From Flavobacterium tagetis (GTDB lineage: Bacteria > Bacteroidota > Bacteroidia > Flavobacteriales > Flavobacteriaceae): DNA of 64,000 bases. The stretch lies in the NCBI RefSeq assembly GCF_016735615.1, contig NZ_JAERSF010000002.1, forward strand, positions 620,001-684,000, written 5' to 3'. The notes below the pieces were generated by a model, which saw nothing but the letters and a program-made list of their open reading frames with translations, searched no databases and was not told the DNA's origin. This document shows, one piece after another, positions 1 through 8,359 of this stretch. A program made the translations under genes and the position numbers. Position 1 is the stretch's first letter, and every line of letters begins with the position of its first letter.

Positions 1-30
1 AAATTTTTTGCAGCTAAAAAAGCAAGATAA
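1..30 (+). CDS. C-terminal tail of a gene, probably peptide deformylase
   Basis: The first 30 bases read in frame as KFFAAKKAR followed by TAA, so a gene running in from the left ends here. From memory, flavobacterial peptide deformylases end in a very similar AAKKxR tail and sit directly upstream of the DUF5606 gene. That is the only basis for the assignment; nine residues cannot prove it. Confidence 0.5.
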   Translation, partial: KFFAAKKAR

Positions 31-90
31 GTTTTCTAAATACTTAGAAACAAAAAATAAATAAAATTCTTAATACTAATTTTAATAAAA

Positions 91-576
91 ATGAATTTAA
101 CGAAAATTTTAGCCATTTCAGGAAAACCAGGTTTATACGAATTAAAAGTACAAACTCGTACAGGTTTTGTGGCGGAATCATTAATTGATGGGAAGAAGAT
201 TACTGTAAATCTAAAAAGCAATGTAAGTTTATTGTCTGAAATTTCGATTTATACTTATGAAGGCGAGAAACCGTTAACTGAAGTAATGCAGCAGATTGCC
301 GTTAAAGAAAACAAAGGACAGGCTATTTCTCATAAAGAAGATAATGCTACTTTGTCTGCTTATTTCAAACAAATTCTTCCAGATTATGACGAAGAGAGAG
401 TTTATCCATCAGATATCAAAAAAGTATTAAGCTGGTACAACACGCTTCAAGCAAAAGGTTTAGTTACAGATTTAGCTCCTGCAGCTGAAGAAGCAAAAGA
501 AGAAGCTCCAGTTGCTGAAGAAAAACCAAAAAAAGCTCCAGCAGCTAAAAAAGCAAAAGCTAAAAAAGAAGAATAG
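91..576 (+). CDS. DUF5606 family protein
   Basis: This is a 161-residue cytoplasmic protein with no signal peptide or membrane segment. Residues 1 to about 130 form the compact domain known in Bacteroidota as DUF5606, starting with the typical MNLTKILAISGKPGLYEL. The last 35 residues are a low-complexity Ala/Glu/Lys tail rich in EEA and KKA words, likely disordered and charged. The function is unknown. It lies 60 nt after the deformylase-like tail and is followed by its own terminator, so it may be the last gene of that transcription unit. Confidence 0.75.
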   Translation: MNLTKILAISGKPGLYELKVQTRTGFVAESLIDGKKITVNLKSNVSLLSEISIYTYEGEKPLTEVMQQIAVKENKGQAISHKEDNATLSAYFKQILPDYDEERVYPSDIKKVLSWYNTLQAKGLVTDLAPAAEEAKEEAPVAEEKPKKAPAAKKAKAKKEE

Positions 577-597
577 TAGTTTTCTTTAAACATATAT

Positions 598-632
598 AAT
601 CCTGTTAAGATGTTTTCTTGACAGGATTTTTT
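598..632 (+). terminator. Terminator after the DUF5606 gene
   Basis: Bases 598-610 pair with 616-628 (13 bp with one wobble pair) around a 5-nt loop, and a run of six T follows. It lies just after the stop at 576. Confidence 0.75.
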
Positions 633-672
633 AATTTTACAGAATCAAGTTTAAATCAAAAGAAACTTCAAA

Positions 673-1443
673 ATGAACAGAGAAAACCAGTTAAAAGCAT
701 TTGAGAGATTATTAAATATCATGGATGAACTTCGTGAGCAATGTCCGTGGGATAAAAAGCAGACATTGCAAACGTTGCGACATTTGACAATTGAAGAAAC
801 TTATGAGCTTGGCGATGCTATTTTGGATAATGATTTAAATGAAGTTAAAAAAGAATTGGGAGATTTGTTGCTTCATATTGTTTTTTACGCTAAAATAGGC
901 AGTGAAACCAATGATTTTGATATTGCTGATGTTTGTAATGAAATCTGTGAAAAACTCATTCATCGTCATCCACATATTTACGGAGATGTAAAAGTAGAAA
1001 ATGAAGAGGAAGTAAAGCAAAATTGGGAAAAGCTGAAACTTAAAGAAGGTAAGAAATCTGTTTTAGAAGGTGTTCCAAGAAGTCTTCCTGCAATGGTTAA
1101 AGCTAGCCGAATTCAAGATAAAGTAAAAGGCGTGGGTTTTGACTGGGAAGAACCTCATCAGGTTTGGGATAAGGTGCAAGAAGAATTACAAGAATTACAA
1201 GATGAAGTAAAATCTAGAAATCAAGACAAAATTGAAGATGAATTCGGAGATGTTTTGTTTTCTATGATTAATTACGCTCGATTTTTGAATGTAAATCCAG
1301 AAGATGCTTTAGAAAGAACCAATAAAAAGTTTATAAAACGTTTTCAATACCTAGAAAGTAAAGCAAATGAATTAGGAAAACCATTAATGGACATGACGCT
1401 TACAGAGATGGATGTTTTCTGGAACGAGGCGAAAAAACTTTAG
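673..1443 (+). CDS. mazG: Nucleoside triphosphate pyrophosphohydrolase MazG
   Basis: The 256-residue protein matches MazG, which hydrolyses NTPs to NMP and pyrophosphate and cleans up abnormal nucleotides. Two MazG domains are visible. The first has CPWDKKQT and the metal-binding EETYELGDAI; the second has EEFGDVLFSMIN-like acidic residues near residue 190. The length fits the two-domain E. coli type (about 263). It sits alone behind a terminator and converges on the FNR-like gene, overlapping it by 4 bases at the stops, so the pair probably shares no separate terminator. Confidence 0.93.
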   Translation: MNRENQLKAFERLLNIMDELREQCPWDKKQTLQTLRHLTIEETYELGDAILDNDLNEVKKELGDLLLHIVFYAKIGSETNDFDIADVCNEICEKLIHRHPHIYGDVKVENEEEVKQNWEKLKLKEGKKSVLEGVPRSLPAMVKASRIQDKVKGVGFDWEEPHQVWDKVQEELQELQDEVKSRNQDKIEDEFGDVLFSMINYARFLNVNPEDALERTNKKFIKRFQYLESKANELGKPLMDMTLTEMDVFWNEAKKL

Positions 1444-2123
1444 TTGTCGGCCAATTTCTTTAAAGCGCGAACATCTTTAAGCATGATTTTTTTTCCAACT
1501 AATTCTATTAATTCCAATTTATTAAAATCAGATAATAGACGGATACAACTTTCTGTTGCCGTGCCAATAATACCAGCAAGTTCTTCTCTTGTTAGCTGAA
1601 CTTTAAGTGTTTTGTCAGCATCTTCACCAAATTCATCATGTAGGTGCAGTAAAGTTTCAGCAAGTCTCTGCTTAACTGTTTTTTGAACTAAAGCAATTTT
1701 TTCGTTTTCAGACTCCTTTAAATCTTCGCATACAGATTGCATCATATTTAAAGAAAACTGATTATTGTTATTAAAGAAATTAATGATTTCAGTTTTAGGA
1801 ATAAAACAAACTTCCATGTCGGCAATCGCTTTTGCAGTCAAATTTGCAGGCTCATTGCTAATCATAGAACGCTGTCCAAGAAGTTCGCCAGATTTTACCA
1901 ATTTTACAATTTGGTCTTTTCCGTTTGCGCTCAGTTTTGAAAGTTTTCCAACACCGTCTTTTACACAGAAAACCCCATTGGTTACTTCGCCTTCTTCAAA
2001 AAGAGCCTCACCTTTTTTAATTTTGTAAGTCGTTTTGCTGCTGGCTAACTTAATAACTTCTTCTTTGTTAAGGGCTTTTAATGAGCTTAACTGGCGTACA
2101 ATGCATTGATCACATTTGTTCAT
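1440..2123 (-). CDS. FNR-like Crp/Fnr family regulator
   Basis: This 227-residue protein has an N-terminal CxxC (C4, C7), a cyclic-nucleotide-binding-type beta domain (about 25-115) and a C-terminal winged helix. VCFIP places C106 at the position of E. coli FNR C122, a [4Fe-4S] ligand. The recognition helix reads ATESCIRLL, keeping FNR's E209 (E191) and R213 (R195) but replacing S212 with Ile. I start it at MNKCDQC, because the 17 codons upstream are not typical of the family. Its target is probably the palindrome found upstream of ccoI, ccoS and hemN. The third N-terminal Fe-S cysteine (FNR C29) is a serine here, so the cluster ligands are uncertain. Confidence 0.88.
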   Translation of the reverse strand: MNKCDQCIVRQLSSLKALNKEEVIKLASSKTTYKIKKGEALFEEGEVTNGVFCVKDGVGKLSKLSANGKDQIVKLVKSGELLGQRSMISNEPANLTAKAIADMEVCFIPKTEIINFFNNNNQFSLNMMQSVCEDLKESENEKIALVQKTVKQRLAETLLHLHDEFGEDADKTLKVQLTREELAGIIGTATESCIRLLSDFNKLELIELVGKKIMLKDVRALKKLADN

Positions 2124-2262
2124 GACAATATTTGTTTGCTGCAAAAATAAGGATATTTGAGTGTTTTTAACCACCTTTATAAGGTAAATTTATTATAAAT
2201 TAGGGTTAGCTCTCTTTTGAGCTTTTTATTTTATAAATTTAGAATTCCAATTTCAAAATAAT

Positions 2263-2276
2263 ATGACAATTATCAT
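2263..2276 (+). promoter_or_regulatory. FNR-type operator of ccoI
   Basis: ATGACAATTATCAT is a near-perfect palindrome with the TGA-N6-TCA core of FNR/CRP sites. Its centre lies 33 nt upstream of the centre of the -7-like GAAATTTG at 2299-2306. That puts it near -40 relative to the predicted start, the class II activator position. The same spacing recurs at ccoS and hemN. Confidence 0.83.
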
Positions 2277-2298
2277 CTTAATAATTGCGCTTTAATTG

Positions 2299-2306
2299 GA
2301 AATTTG
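2299..2306 (+). promoter_or_regulatory. -7 element of ccoI promoter
   Basis: GAAATTTG matches the Bacteroidota TAnnTTTG element at five of six fixed positions. It predicts transcription starting near 2310, downstream of the possible ATG at 2285, and so supports translation from 2327. Confidence 0.6.
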
Positions 2307-2326
2307 TGGCAAATAAAAACAAGTTT

Positions 2327-4714
2327 ATGAGGGAGCAAAGTTGTTTTCATTGTGGTTTAACTATTGAACAAAATGAAGAAATTGATTTTGATGATAAAAA
2401 GTTTTGTTGCACTGGCTGTAAAACAGTTTACGAAATTTTCAGCATCAATGACCTGACATCTTATTATGATTTTGAAAAGTCTCCAGGTGCCACTCCTCAA
2501 GACATCAAAGGAAAATATGATTTTTTAGAAAATGAAACTATACTTGCAAAAGTTTTAGAGTTTCAAGAAGGAAACACATCGATTGTTTCTTTAAATATTC
2601 CACATATCCATTGCAGTTCTTGTATATGGATTTTAGAAAACCTACATCGTCTTCAGCCAGGAATTAGTACTTCTCAAGTTAACTTTCACGAAAAGAAAGC
2701 TAGAATTACCTTTAATTCTGATGTGGTTTCTTTAAAAGAAATAGTTTGTCTCCTAAGTTCTATAGGTTATGAACCTTATATTAGTTTAGAAAATTATGGA
2801 TCCGCAAAAGCAAAAGTCGACAGAAGTTTAACCTATAAATTAGGTGTTGCATTTTTCTGTTTCGGAAATATTATGCTGCTTTCATTTCCAGAATATTTCG
2901 AAATGAAAGAATTCTGGCTCGATAGTTATAAGCCATTTTTTAGATTGCTTATTTTTCTTCTAGCATTACCAACTTTTTTTTACTCAGCAAGTGGATATTA
3001 TGTTTCTGCATATCATAGTATTAGAACAAGAATGCTTAATATTGATATTCCGATTGCTTTAGGAATTATCGTGATGTTTATTCGCAGCACTTATGATATG
3101 CTGATGGATCACGGTCCAGGATTTTTTGACAGTTTGGCCAGTTTGATATTTTTTATGCTTCTTGGCAAAATGTTTCAAATTAAAACCTATAGTTTTTTAA
3201 GTTTCGAGCGTGATTTTAAATCCTATTTTCCAATTGCCGTTACTAAAATCAATAAAGACGCTTCAGAAGACAACGTGGCGATTTATGATGTTTTAAAAGG
3301 CGACAGACTGTTGATTCGAAATCAAGAACTCATTCCTGTTGACGGAATTTTAATTAGCGAAAGCGCGGAAATAGACTATAGTTTTGTTACAGGAGAAGCA
3401 GTGCCGATTACTAAAAAGTCTGGAGATAAAGTCTTTGCAGGAGGAAAACAGATTGGTAAAGTGATCGAAATGGAAGTTTTACATTCTGTTTCTCAAAGTT
3501 ATTTAACCCAATTATGGAGTAACGAAATTTTTCAGAAAAAAGTAGACCAAAAACACAAAACCATAACAGATGCAATCAGTCGATATTTTACCCCCATATT
3601 ATTGCTCATTGCATTTGCTGGTTTTGGTTATTGGATTTTTATAGATGCCAATACTGCTTTTAATGTTTTTACAGCGGTATTGATCGTAGCTTGCCCATGT
3701 GCATTGGCTCTAACTGCTCCTTTTACTTTTGGAAACATATTACGAATTTTAGGTAAAAAGAAATTTTACTTAAAAAATGCTATTGTAATTGAGCAGCTTG
3801 CTAAAGTTGATACTATTGTTTTTGATAAAACAGGAACTATTACAACCAACAAGAAGTCGAATATAATATATGAAGGAAATCTTATTTCAGATTCAGATAT
3901 TGTATTGGTTAAAAATGTATTGCGAGGTTCAAACCATCCATTAAGCCGAATGCTTTATGATTTTCTTCCAGAAGCAAAACGTATTAATATAGAAGAGTTC
4001 CAAGAAATTACAGGAAAAGGAATTTTAGCTATTGCTGAAGGAAAAGAAATTAGAGTTGGTTCTGGACAATTTGTAGATGATATAGTTGCGGATGGTTCAG
4101 AAATTGAGAAGACAGCATTGCACATCAAGATAGGAGATATCTATTTTGGAAAATTTACGTTTCAAAATCAATATAGAGAGGGTATAGAAAAGCTTTTTGA
4201 AAACCTGAGCAAAGATTATCAAATAAAAGTGCTTTCTGGTGACAATGATGGTGAAAGGGCAAATCTAGAAGTTATTCTGCCTAAAGGTACTGAATTGATC
4301 TTCAATCAAAAACCGGAGCAAAAGCTTGAATATATCAAGAAACTTCAGGAAAAGGGACAAAATGTAATGATGGTTGGTGACGGACTAAATGACGCTGGTG
4401 CATTAGCACAAAGTAACGTAGGGATTTCTATATCAGAAAATGTAAATGTCTTTTCACCCGCATGCGACGCCATTTTGGATGCAACGGAATTTTCACGTCT
4501 CCATTACTTTTTGAAGCTTTCCCATAAAGCCATTTTGATCATAAAAATGAGTTTTGGATTGTCATTGCTCTACAACGTTGTCGGACTCGCTTTTGCGGTT
4601 ACTGGAAATCTACTACCGTTAGTTGCAGCTATCATCATGCCGTTGAGTACGATTACGATTGTAAGTTTTGTGACTTTTATGTCTAACTATTTCAGTAATA
4701 GAAATTTAGAATGA
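2327..4714 (+). CDS. ccoI: Copper-transporting P-type ATPase CcoI/FixI
   Basis: This inner-membrane P1B ATPase is expected to export copper for assembly of the cbb3 oxidase CuB centre. Visible in order are: a cysteine cluster at the N-terminus (C6, C9, C27, C28, C31) typical of the CcoI-associated metal-binding domain; an HMA domain with CSSC (C96, C99); transmembrane helices from about 170; the CPC metal-binding motif at 456-458; the phosphorylation motif DKTGT with D500; and GDGLND from about 684. The start at 2327 gives 795 residues. An in-frame ATG at 2285 lies upstream of the predicted transcription start. The gene is next to the cco operon and shares its FNR-type operator. Confidence 0.93.
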   Translation: MREQSCFHCGLTIEQNEEIDFDDKKFCCTGCKTVYEIFSINDLTSYYDFEKSPGATPQDIKGKYDFLENETILAKVLEFQEGNTSIVSLNIPHIHCSSCIWILENLHRLQPGISTSQVNFHEKKARITFNSDVVSLKEIVCLLSSIGYEPYISLENYGSAKAKVDRSLTYKLGVAFFCFGNIMLLSFPEYFEMKEFWLDSYKPFFRLLIFLLALPTFFYSASGYYVSAYHSIRTRMLNIDIPIALGIIVMFIRSTYDMLMDHGPGFFDSLASLIFFMLLGKMFQIKTYSFLSFERDFKSYFPIAVTKINKDASEDNVAIYDVLKGDRLLIRNQELIPVDGILISESAEIDYSFVTGEAVPITKKSGDKVFAGGKQIGKVIEMEVLHSVSQSYLTQLWSNEIFQKKVDQKHKTITDAISRYFTPILLLIAFAGFGYWIFIDANTAFNVFTAVLIVACPCALALTAPFTFGNILRILGKKKFYLKNAIVIEQLAKVDTIVFDKTGTITTNKKSNIIYEGNLISDSDIVLVKNVLRGSNHPLSRMLYDFLPEAKRINIEEFQEITGKGILAIAEGKEIRVGSGQFVDDIVADGSEIEKTALHIKIGDIYFGKFTFQNQYREGIEKLFENLSKDYQIKVLSGDNDGERANLEVILPKGTELIFNQKPEQKLEYIKKLQEKGQNVMMVGDGLNDAGALAQSNVGISISENVNVFSPACDAILDATEFSRLHYFLKLSHKAILIIKMSFGLSLLYNVVGLAFAVTGNLLPLVAAIIMPLSTITIVSFVTFMSNYFSNRNLE

Positions 4715-4766
4715 TTTTAAATTATTAAAGAATATATTTTATTAAATTTAACATATTCTTTTCTCT

Positions 4767-4780
4767 ATGATAATTATCAT
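4767..4780 (+). promoter_or_regulatory. FNR-type operator of the cco operon
   Basis: ATGATAATTATCAT is a perfect 14-nt palindrome. Its centre is exactly 33 nt upstream of the centre of the -7 box TAATTTTG at 4803-4810, the same geometry as at ccoI and hemN. It is expected to be activated by the FNR-like protein when oxygen is low. Confidence 0.88.
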
Positions 4781-4802
4781 ATTTTATGCGCCCTTAACGA
4801 AG

Positions 4803-4810
4803 TAATTTTG
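4803..4810 (+). promoter_or_regulatory. -7 element of the cco operon promoter
   Basis: TAATTTTG fully matches TAnnTTTG. The predicted transcription start is near 4814, giving a leader of roughly 15 nt before ccoS. No -33 box is needed if the FNR-type site recruits polymerase. Confidence 0.75.
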
Positions 4811-4828
4811 TTAATATAAATCTAAGGT

Positions 4829-5020
4829 ATGAGTGTTATTTATCTTTTAATTTCAGTAAGTATTTTTGTGGCAATCTGTTTCTTTATTGCCTTTATCGCA
4901 GCTGTCAAATCTGGACAGTATGATGATGATTATACTCCTTCAGTCAGAATTCTTTTTGATGACGAAACAAAAATTAATTCCCAAAATAATAATTTACCAA
5001 TCGAAGAAAAACAAGTATAA
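4829..5020 (+). CDS. ccoS: cbb3 oxidase assembly protein CcoS
   Basis: This 63-residue protein has one N-terminal membrane helix (about 4-26), then GQYDDDYTPSVRILFDD, the short hydrophilic tail typical of CcoS. CcoS is needed to insert cofactors into CcoN. It is the first gene of the cco operon, 19 nt after the predicted transcript start, and ends 2 nt before ccoNO. Length and context agree with the family. Confidence 0.9.
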   Translation: MSVIYLLISVSIFVAICFFIAFIAAVKSGQYDDDYTPSVRILFDDETKINSQNNNLPIEEKQV

Positions 5021-5022
5021 TT

Positions 5023-7206
5023 ATGGAAATGGAACAGTTTTATTACGACAACAAAATTGTAAAAAAATTCATTTATGCCACAATTCTTTTTGGAGTTGTA
5101 GGTATGTTAGTGGGACTTACCTTGGCGGTAATGTACCTTTTTCCCAACATTACAGATGGGATTTCGTGGCTGAGTTACGGCCGATTAAGACCCTTACACA
5201 CTAATGCAGTTATCTTTGCCTTTGTGGGTAATGCCTTTTTTGCCGGTATGTATTACTCGCTGCAAAGATTGCTAAAAGCCAGAATGTTTAGTGATTTTCT
5301 TAGTAATCTTCACTTCTGGGGATGGCAGTTGATTATTGTTGCCGCTGCGATTACACTTCCGTTAGGTTATACTTCTTCTAAAGAATATGCAGAGTTAGAG
5401 TGGCCAATTGACATTGCTATCGCTTTAATTTGGGTGGTAATGGGTATCAATATGATTGGTACCATGCTTCGCCGTAGAGAGCGTCACTTATATGTAGCAA
5501 TCTGGTTTTATTTAGCAACATTTGTGACGGTAGCGGTACTTCATATCTTTAACAATATCGAAATTCCAGTTTCAGGTTTAAAAAGTTACTCTGTGTACGC
5601 TGGTGTTCAGGATGCGCTTGTACAATGGTGGTATGGGCACAATGCGGTGGCATTCTTCCTTACAACTCCGTTCTTGGGATTAATGTACTATTTTGTTCCA
5701 AAAATTGCAAATAGACCTGTTTATTCATATAGATTATCTATTATTCACTTTTGGTCTTTAATCTTTATTTATATCTGGGCTGGACCTCACCACTTATTAT
5801 ATTCTGCATTGCCAAACTGGGCTCAGAATTTAGGAGTTGCATTCTCAGTAATGTTAATCGCTCCATCTTGGGGAGGTATGATTAACGGACTTCTTACATT
5901 AAGAGGAGCTTGGGATAAAGTTCGTGAAGAACCGGTTTTAAAATTCTTTGTAGTAGCGATTACAGGTTACGGTATGGCCACTTTTGAAGGTCCAATGCTA
6001 TCTTTAAAAAATGTAAATGCTATTGCACACTATACGGACTGGATCGTAGCTCACGTACACGTAGGAGCTTTAGCTTGGAATGGTTTCATGTCGTTTGGTA
6101 TTATTTATTGGTTGATTCCAAGAATGACAAAATCGGAGTTATTCTCTAAGAAATTGGCAAACTTCCATTTTTGGATTGGTACTTTAGGTATTATCGTTTA
6201 TACAATTCCATTATATGTGGCAGGTTTCCAACAAGCGTCAATGTGGAAACAGTTTAACCCAGACGGTACTTTAACTTATGGGAACTTCCTTGAAACGGTA
6301 ACAGCTATTATGCCAATGTATTGGATGAGAGCTATCGGAGGTAGTTTGTATCTAATAGGTATGCTTACTTTGGTTTATAATATTATTATGACGGTTAAAG
6401 CTGGTAATACAATCGAAGATGAATTGGCTCAGGCTCCAGCATTACAAACAATAAAAAGCGGTAGATTAAGCGGAGAGAAATTCCACTCTTGGTTAGAAAG
6501 AAAACCAATTCAGTTAACTATTCTAGCTACAATTGCAATTTTAATTGGAGGTATTATTCAGATTGTGCCAACAATTATGGTAAAATCAAATATTCCAACT
6601 ATTTCAAGTGTAAAACCATACACACCGTTAGAGCTTGAAGGACGTGACTTATATATTAGAGAAGGTTGCGTTGGATGTCACTCACAATCAGTTCGTCCCT
6701 TTAGAAGTGAAGTAGAACGTTATGGAGTACAATCAAAAGCGGGAGAGTTTGTTTACGACCATCCATTCTTATGGGGATCAAAACGTACTGGACCAGATTT
6801 ATTAAGAGTAGGTGGTAAGTATAATGACAACTGGCATTTTAACCACATGTGGAATCCGCAAAGTACATCTGCAGGATCTATTATGCCAGGTTATAAATGG
6901 CTGTTCGATAACAAACCAATGGACATTTCATTGACACAAAAGAAAATGCAGGCAATGATTTCTTTAGGAGTACCATATACTCCAGAAGATGTTGCAAATG
7001 CACAGAGAACTTTAAGAGAGCAGGCTGTTAAGATTGAAAAAAGCTTAGAAAGCGATCCTGATTTCGTAAAGAGTTATGAAGACAGCCGTAAAAAAGCTGC
7101 TGCAAAAGGCGAGAAATTTATTCCGATGAACGAAAGAGAAATCGTTGCTTTGATCGCTTATATTCAAAGACTTGGTACTGATATTAAAGTAAAAGAAACT
7201 AAATAA
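5023..7206 (+). CDS. ccoNO: cbb3 cytochrome c oxidase fused subunits I and II
   Basis: The 727-residue protein joins catalytic CcoN (about 1-480, many membrane helices) to the cytochrome c subunit CcoO (about 500-727). CcoN features include WYGHNAVAF (H206) and GPHHLLY (H256, H257) for the heme-copper centre, and HVHVGALAW (H344, H346) for the hemes. The CcoO part has a membrane anchor, then CVGCH with heme-binding C549, C552 and H553. It reduces oxygen to water with high affinity at the inner membrane. The fusion matches what is known in Bacteroidota, where these subunits are usually separate in Proteobacteria. Confidence 0.95.
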   Translation: MEMEQFYYDNKIVKKFIYATILFGVVGMLVGLTLAVMYLFPNITDGISWLSYGRLRPLHTNAVIFAFVGNAFFAGMYYSLQRLLKARMFSDFLSNLHFWGWQLIIVAAAITLPLGYTSSKEYAELEWPIDIAIALIWVVMGINMIGTMLRRRERHLYVAIWFYLATFVTVAVLHIFNNIEIPVSGLKSYSVYAGVQDALVQWWYGHNAVAFFLTTPFLGLMYYFVPKIANRPVYSYRLSIIHFWSLIFIYIWAGPHHLLYSALPNWAQNLGVAFSVMLIAPSWGGMINGLLTLRGAWDKVREEPVLKFFVVAITGYGMATFEGPMLSLKNVNAIAHYTDWIVAHVHVGALAWNGFMSFGIIYWLIPRMTKSELFSKKLANFHFWIGTLGIIVYTIPLYVAGFQQASMWKQFNPDGTLTYGNFLETVTAIMPMYWMRAIGGSLYLIGMLTLVYNIIMTVKAGNTIEDELAQAPALQTIKSGRLSGEKFHSWLERKPIQLTILATIAILIGGIIQIVPTIMVKSNIPTISSVKPYTPLELEGRDLYIREGCVGCHSQSVRPFRSEVERYGVQSKAGEFVYDHPFLWGSKRTGPDLLRVGGKYNDNWHFNHMWNPQSTSAGSIMPGYKWLFDNKPMDISLTQKKMQAMISLGVPYTPEDVANAQRTLREQAVKIEKSLESDPDFVKSYEDSRKKAAAKGEKFIPMNEREIVALIAYIQRLGTDIKVKETK

Positions 7207-7213
7207 CAGCATT

Positions 7214-7408
7214 ATGTTTGAACAGATAAAACACAATATGGAAACAATATCGGGTATAGAAATTTACCCGATTATTTCCCTCTTAATTTTCTTCTTATTC
7301 TTTGTAGGATTAGGCATTTGGGTGTTCTCTTATAGAAAAGAAAAAATTCAAGAAATGAGTAATATACCTTTAGATGAAGGACTTAGTGTAATTACAAAAG
7401 ATAGATAA
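7214..7408 (+). CDS. ccoQ: CcoQ/FixQ-like small cbb3 oxidase subunit
   Basis: The product has 64 residues with a single membrane helix (about 18-38) followed by a charged tail with YRKEKIQEM. Size, topology and position between ccoNO and ccoP fit CcoQ, which stabilises CcoP in the complex. Sequence similarity within this family is weak, so context carries much of the call. A second ATG at residue 9 could be the true start. It ends 2 nt before ccoP. Confidence 0.72.
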   Translation: MFEQIKHNMETISGIEIYPIISLLIFFLFFVGLGIWVFSYRKEKIQEMSNIPLDEGLSVITKDR

Positions 7409-7410
7409 AA

Positions 7411-8349
7411 ATGAAAAAGTTTTTCCCAGTATATGTTAGAGTACCGTTGATTTTCTTCATCGTATTTGCTTTGATGGAATATTTTATTGATTCGGGCGAT
7501 AAGCCAGCTTTTGTAAAATATCCAATGGTATCACTCTTTTTATTTGTCTTTTTGTTTATTCTGATTGCTATCGAGATTACGCTTAGTGCTGTAAATCGAG
7601 TGATGTTTCAGTTATTAACACCAGAAGAAAAAGCTCAAAAAGAACTTGAAGAAAGTTTAAGCTTCAAAGAAAGCACTTGGTTTAAAAACCTAATGCATAA
7701 ATTGACTAAAACAGAGCCAATTGAAAAAGAAGCCGACTTATTGATGGATCATGATTATGATGGAATCAAAGAACTAGATAATAATTTACCGCCATGGTGG
7801 GTATATTTATTCTACATCTGTATCATTTTTGGAGTAATTTATGTTGTTCGTTATGATGTTTTAGGTGCTGATGATCAGGAAATGGAATTGAAAAAAGAAA
7901 TGGCGCAGGCAAAAATTGATGTTGAAGAGTACATGAAAACTGCTCCAGATTTAATGGATGAAAAAACGGTCGTTTTGCTTACTGATGAACCAAGCTTAGC
8001 AACAGGAAAAGAAATCTTTACAACCAATTGTGCTGCCTGTCACCGTGCAGATGGAGGAGGTCAAATCGGACCGAACCTTACAGATGATAAATGGATTTTA
8101 GGTGGAGGAATTAAAAATCTATTCCACACCATTACAAATGGAGGTAGAGATGGTAAAGGTATGATTGCCTGGAAAGGTACCCTTAAACCAAAAGAAATAC
8201 AAAAAGTTGCGAGTTATATTCTGTCTTTGCAAGGAAGTAATCCTAAAGATCCTAAAGAAGCAGAAGGGGAAGTTTGGGTAGATGATAGTGCTCCTAAAAC
8301 CGATGCCGCTGCTGCAACCACAAAAGATACCACAGAAGTTAAAAAATAA
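7411..8349 (+). CDS. ccoP: cbb3 oxidase subunit III CcoP, single heme
   Basis: The 312-residue protein has two N-terminal membrane helices (about 8-28, 40-60), a third at about 128-148 after NLPPWWVYLF (the canonical CcoP entry into its anchor), and a periplasmic cytochrome c domain. Only one heme motif, CAACH (C207, C210, H211), is present, whereas proteobacterial CcoP has two. The likely axial Met lies in GKGMIAWKG. The C-terminus is an Ala/Thr/Lys-rich tail. It passes electrons toward CcoN. It is the fourth gene of the operon. Confidence 0.93.
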   Translation: MKKFFPVYVRVPLIFFIVFALMEYFIDSGDKPAFVKYPMVSLFLFVFLFILIAIEITLSAVNRVMFQLLTPEEKAQKELEESLSFKESTWFKNLMHKLTKTEPIEKEADLLMDHDYDGIKELDNNLPPWWVYLFYICIIFGVIYVVRYDVLGADDQEMELKKEMAQAKIDVEEYMKTAPDLMDEKTVVLLTDEPSLATGKEIFTTNCAACHRADGGGQIGPNLTDDKWILGGGIKNLFHTITNGGRDGKGMIAWKGTLKPKEIQKVASYILSLQGSNPKDPKEAEGEVWVDDSAPKTDAAAATTKDTTEVKK

Positions 8350-8359
8350 TTAGAATATC

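Noticed and set aside
2285..2326. Upstream start of ccoI
   Set aside because: It lies before the transcript start predicted from the FNR-type site and -7 box; MREQSCFHCG at 2327 fits the family.
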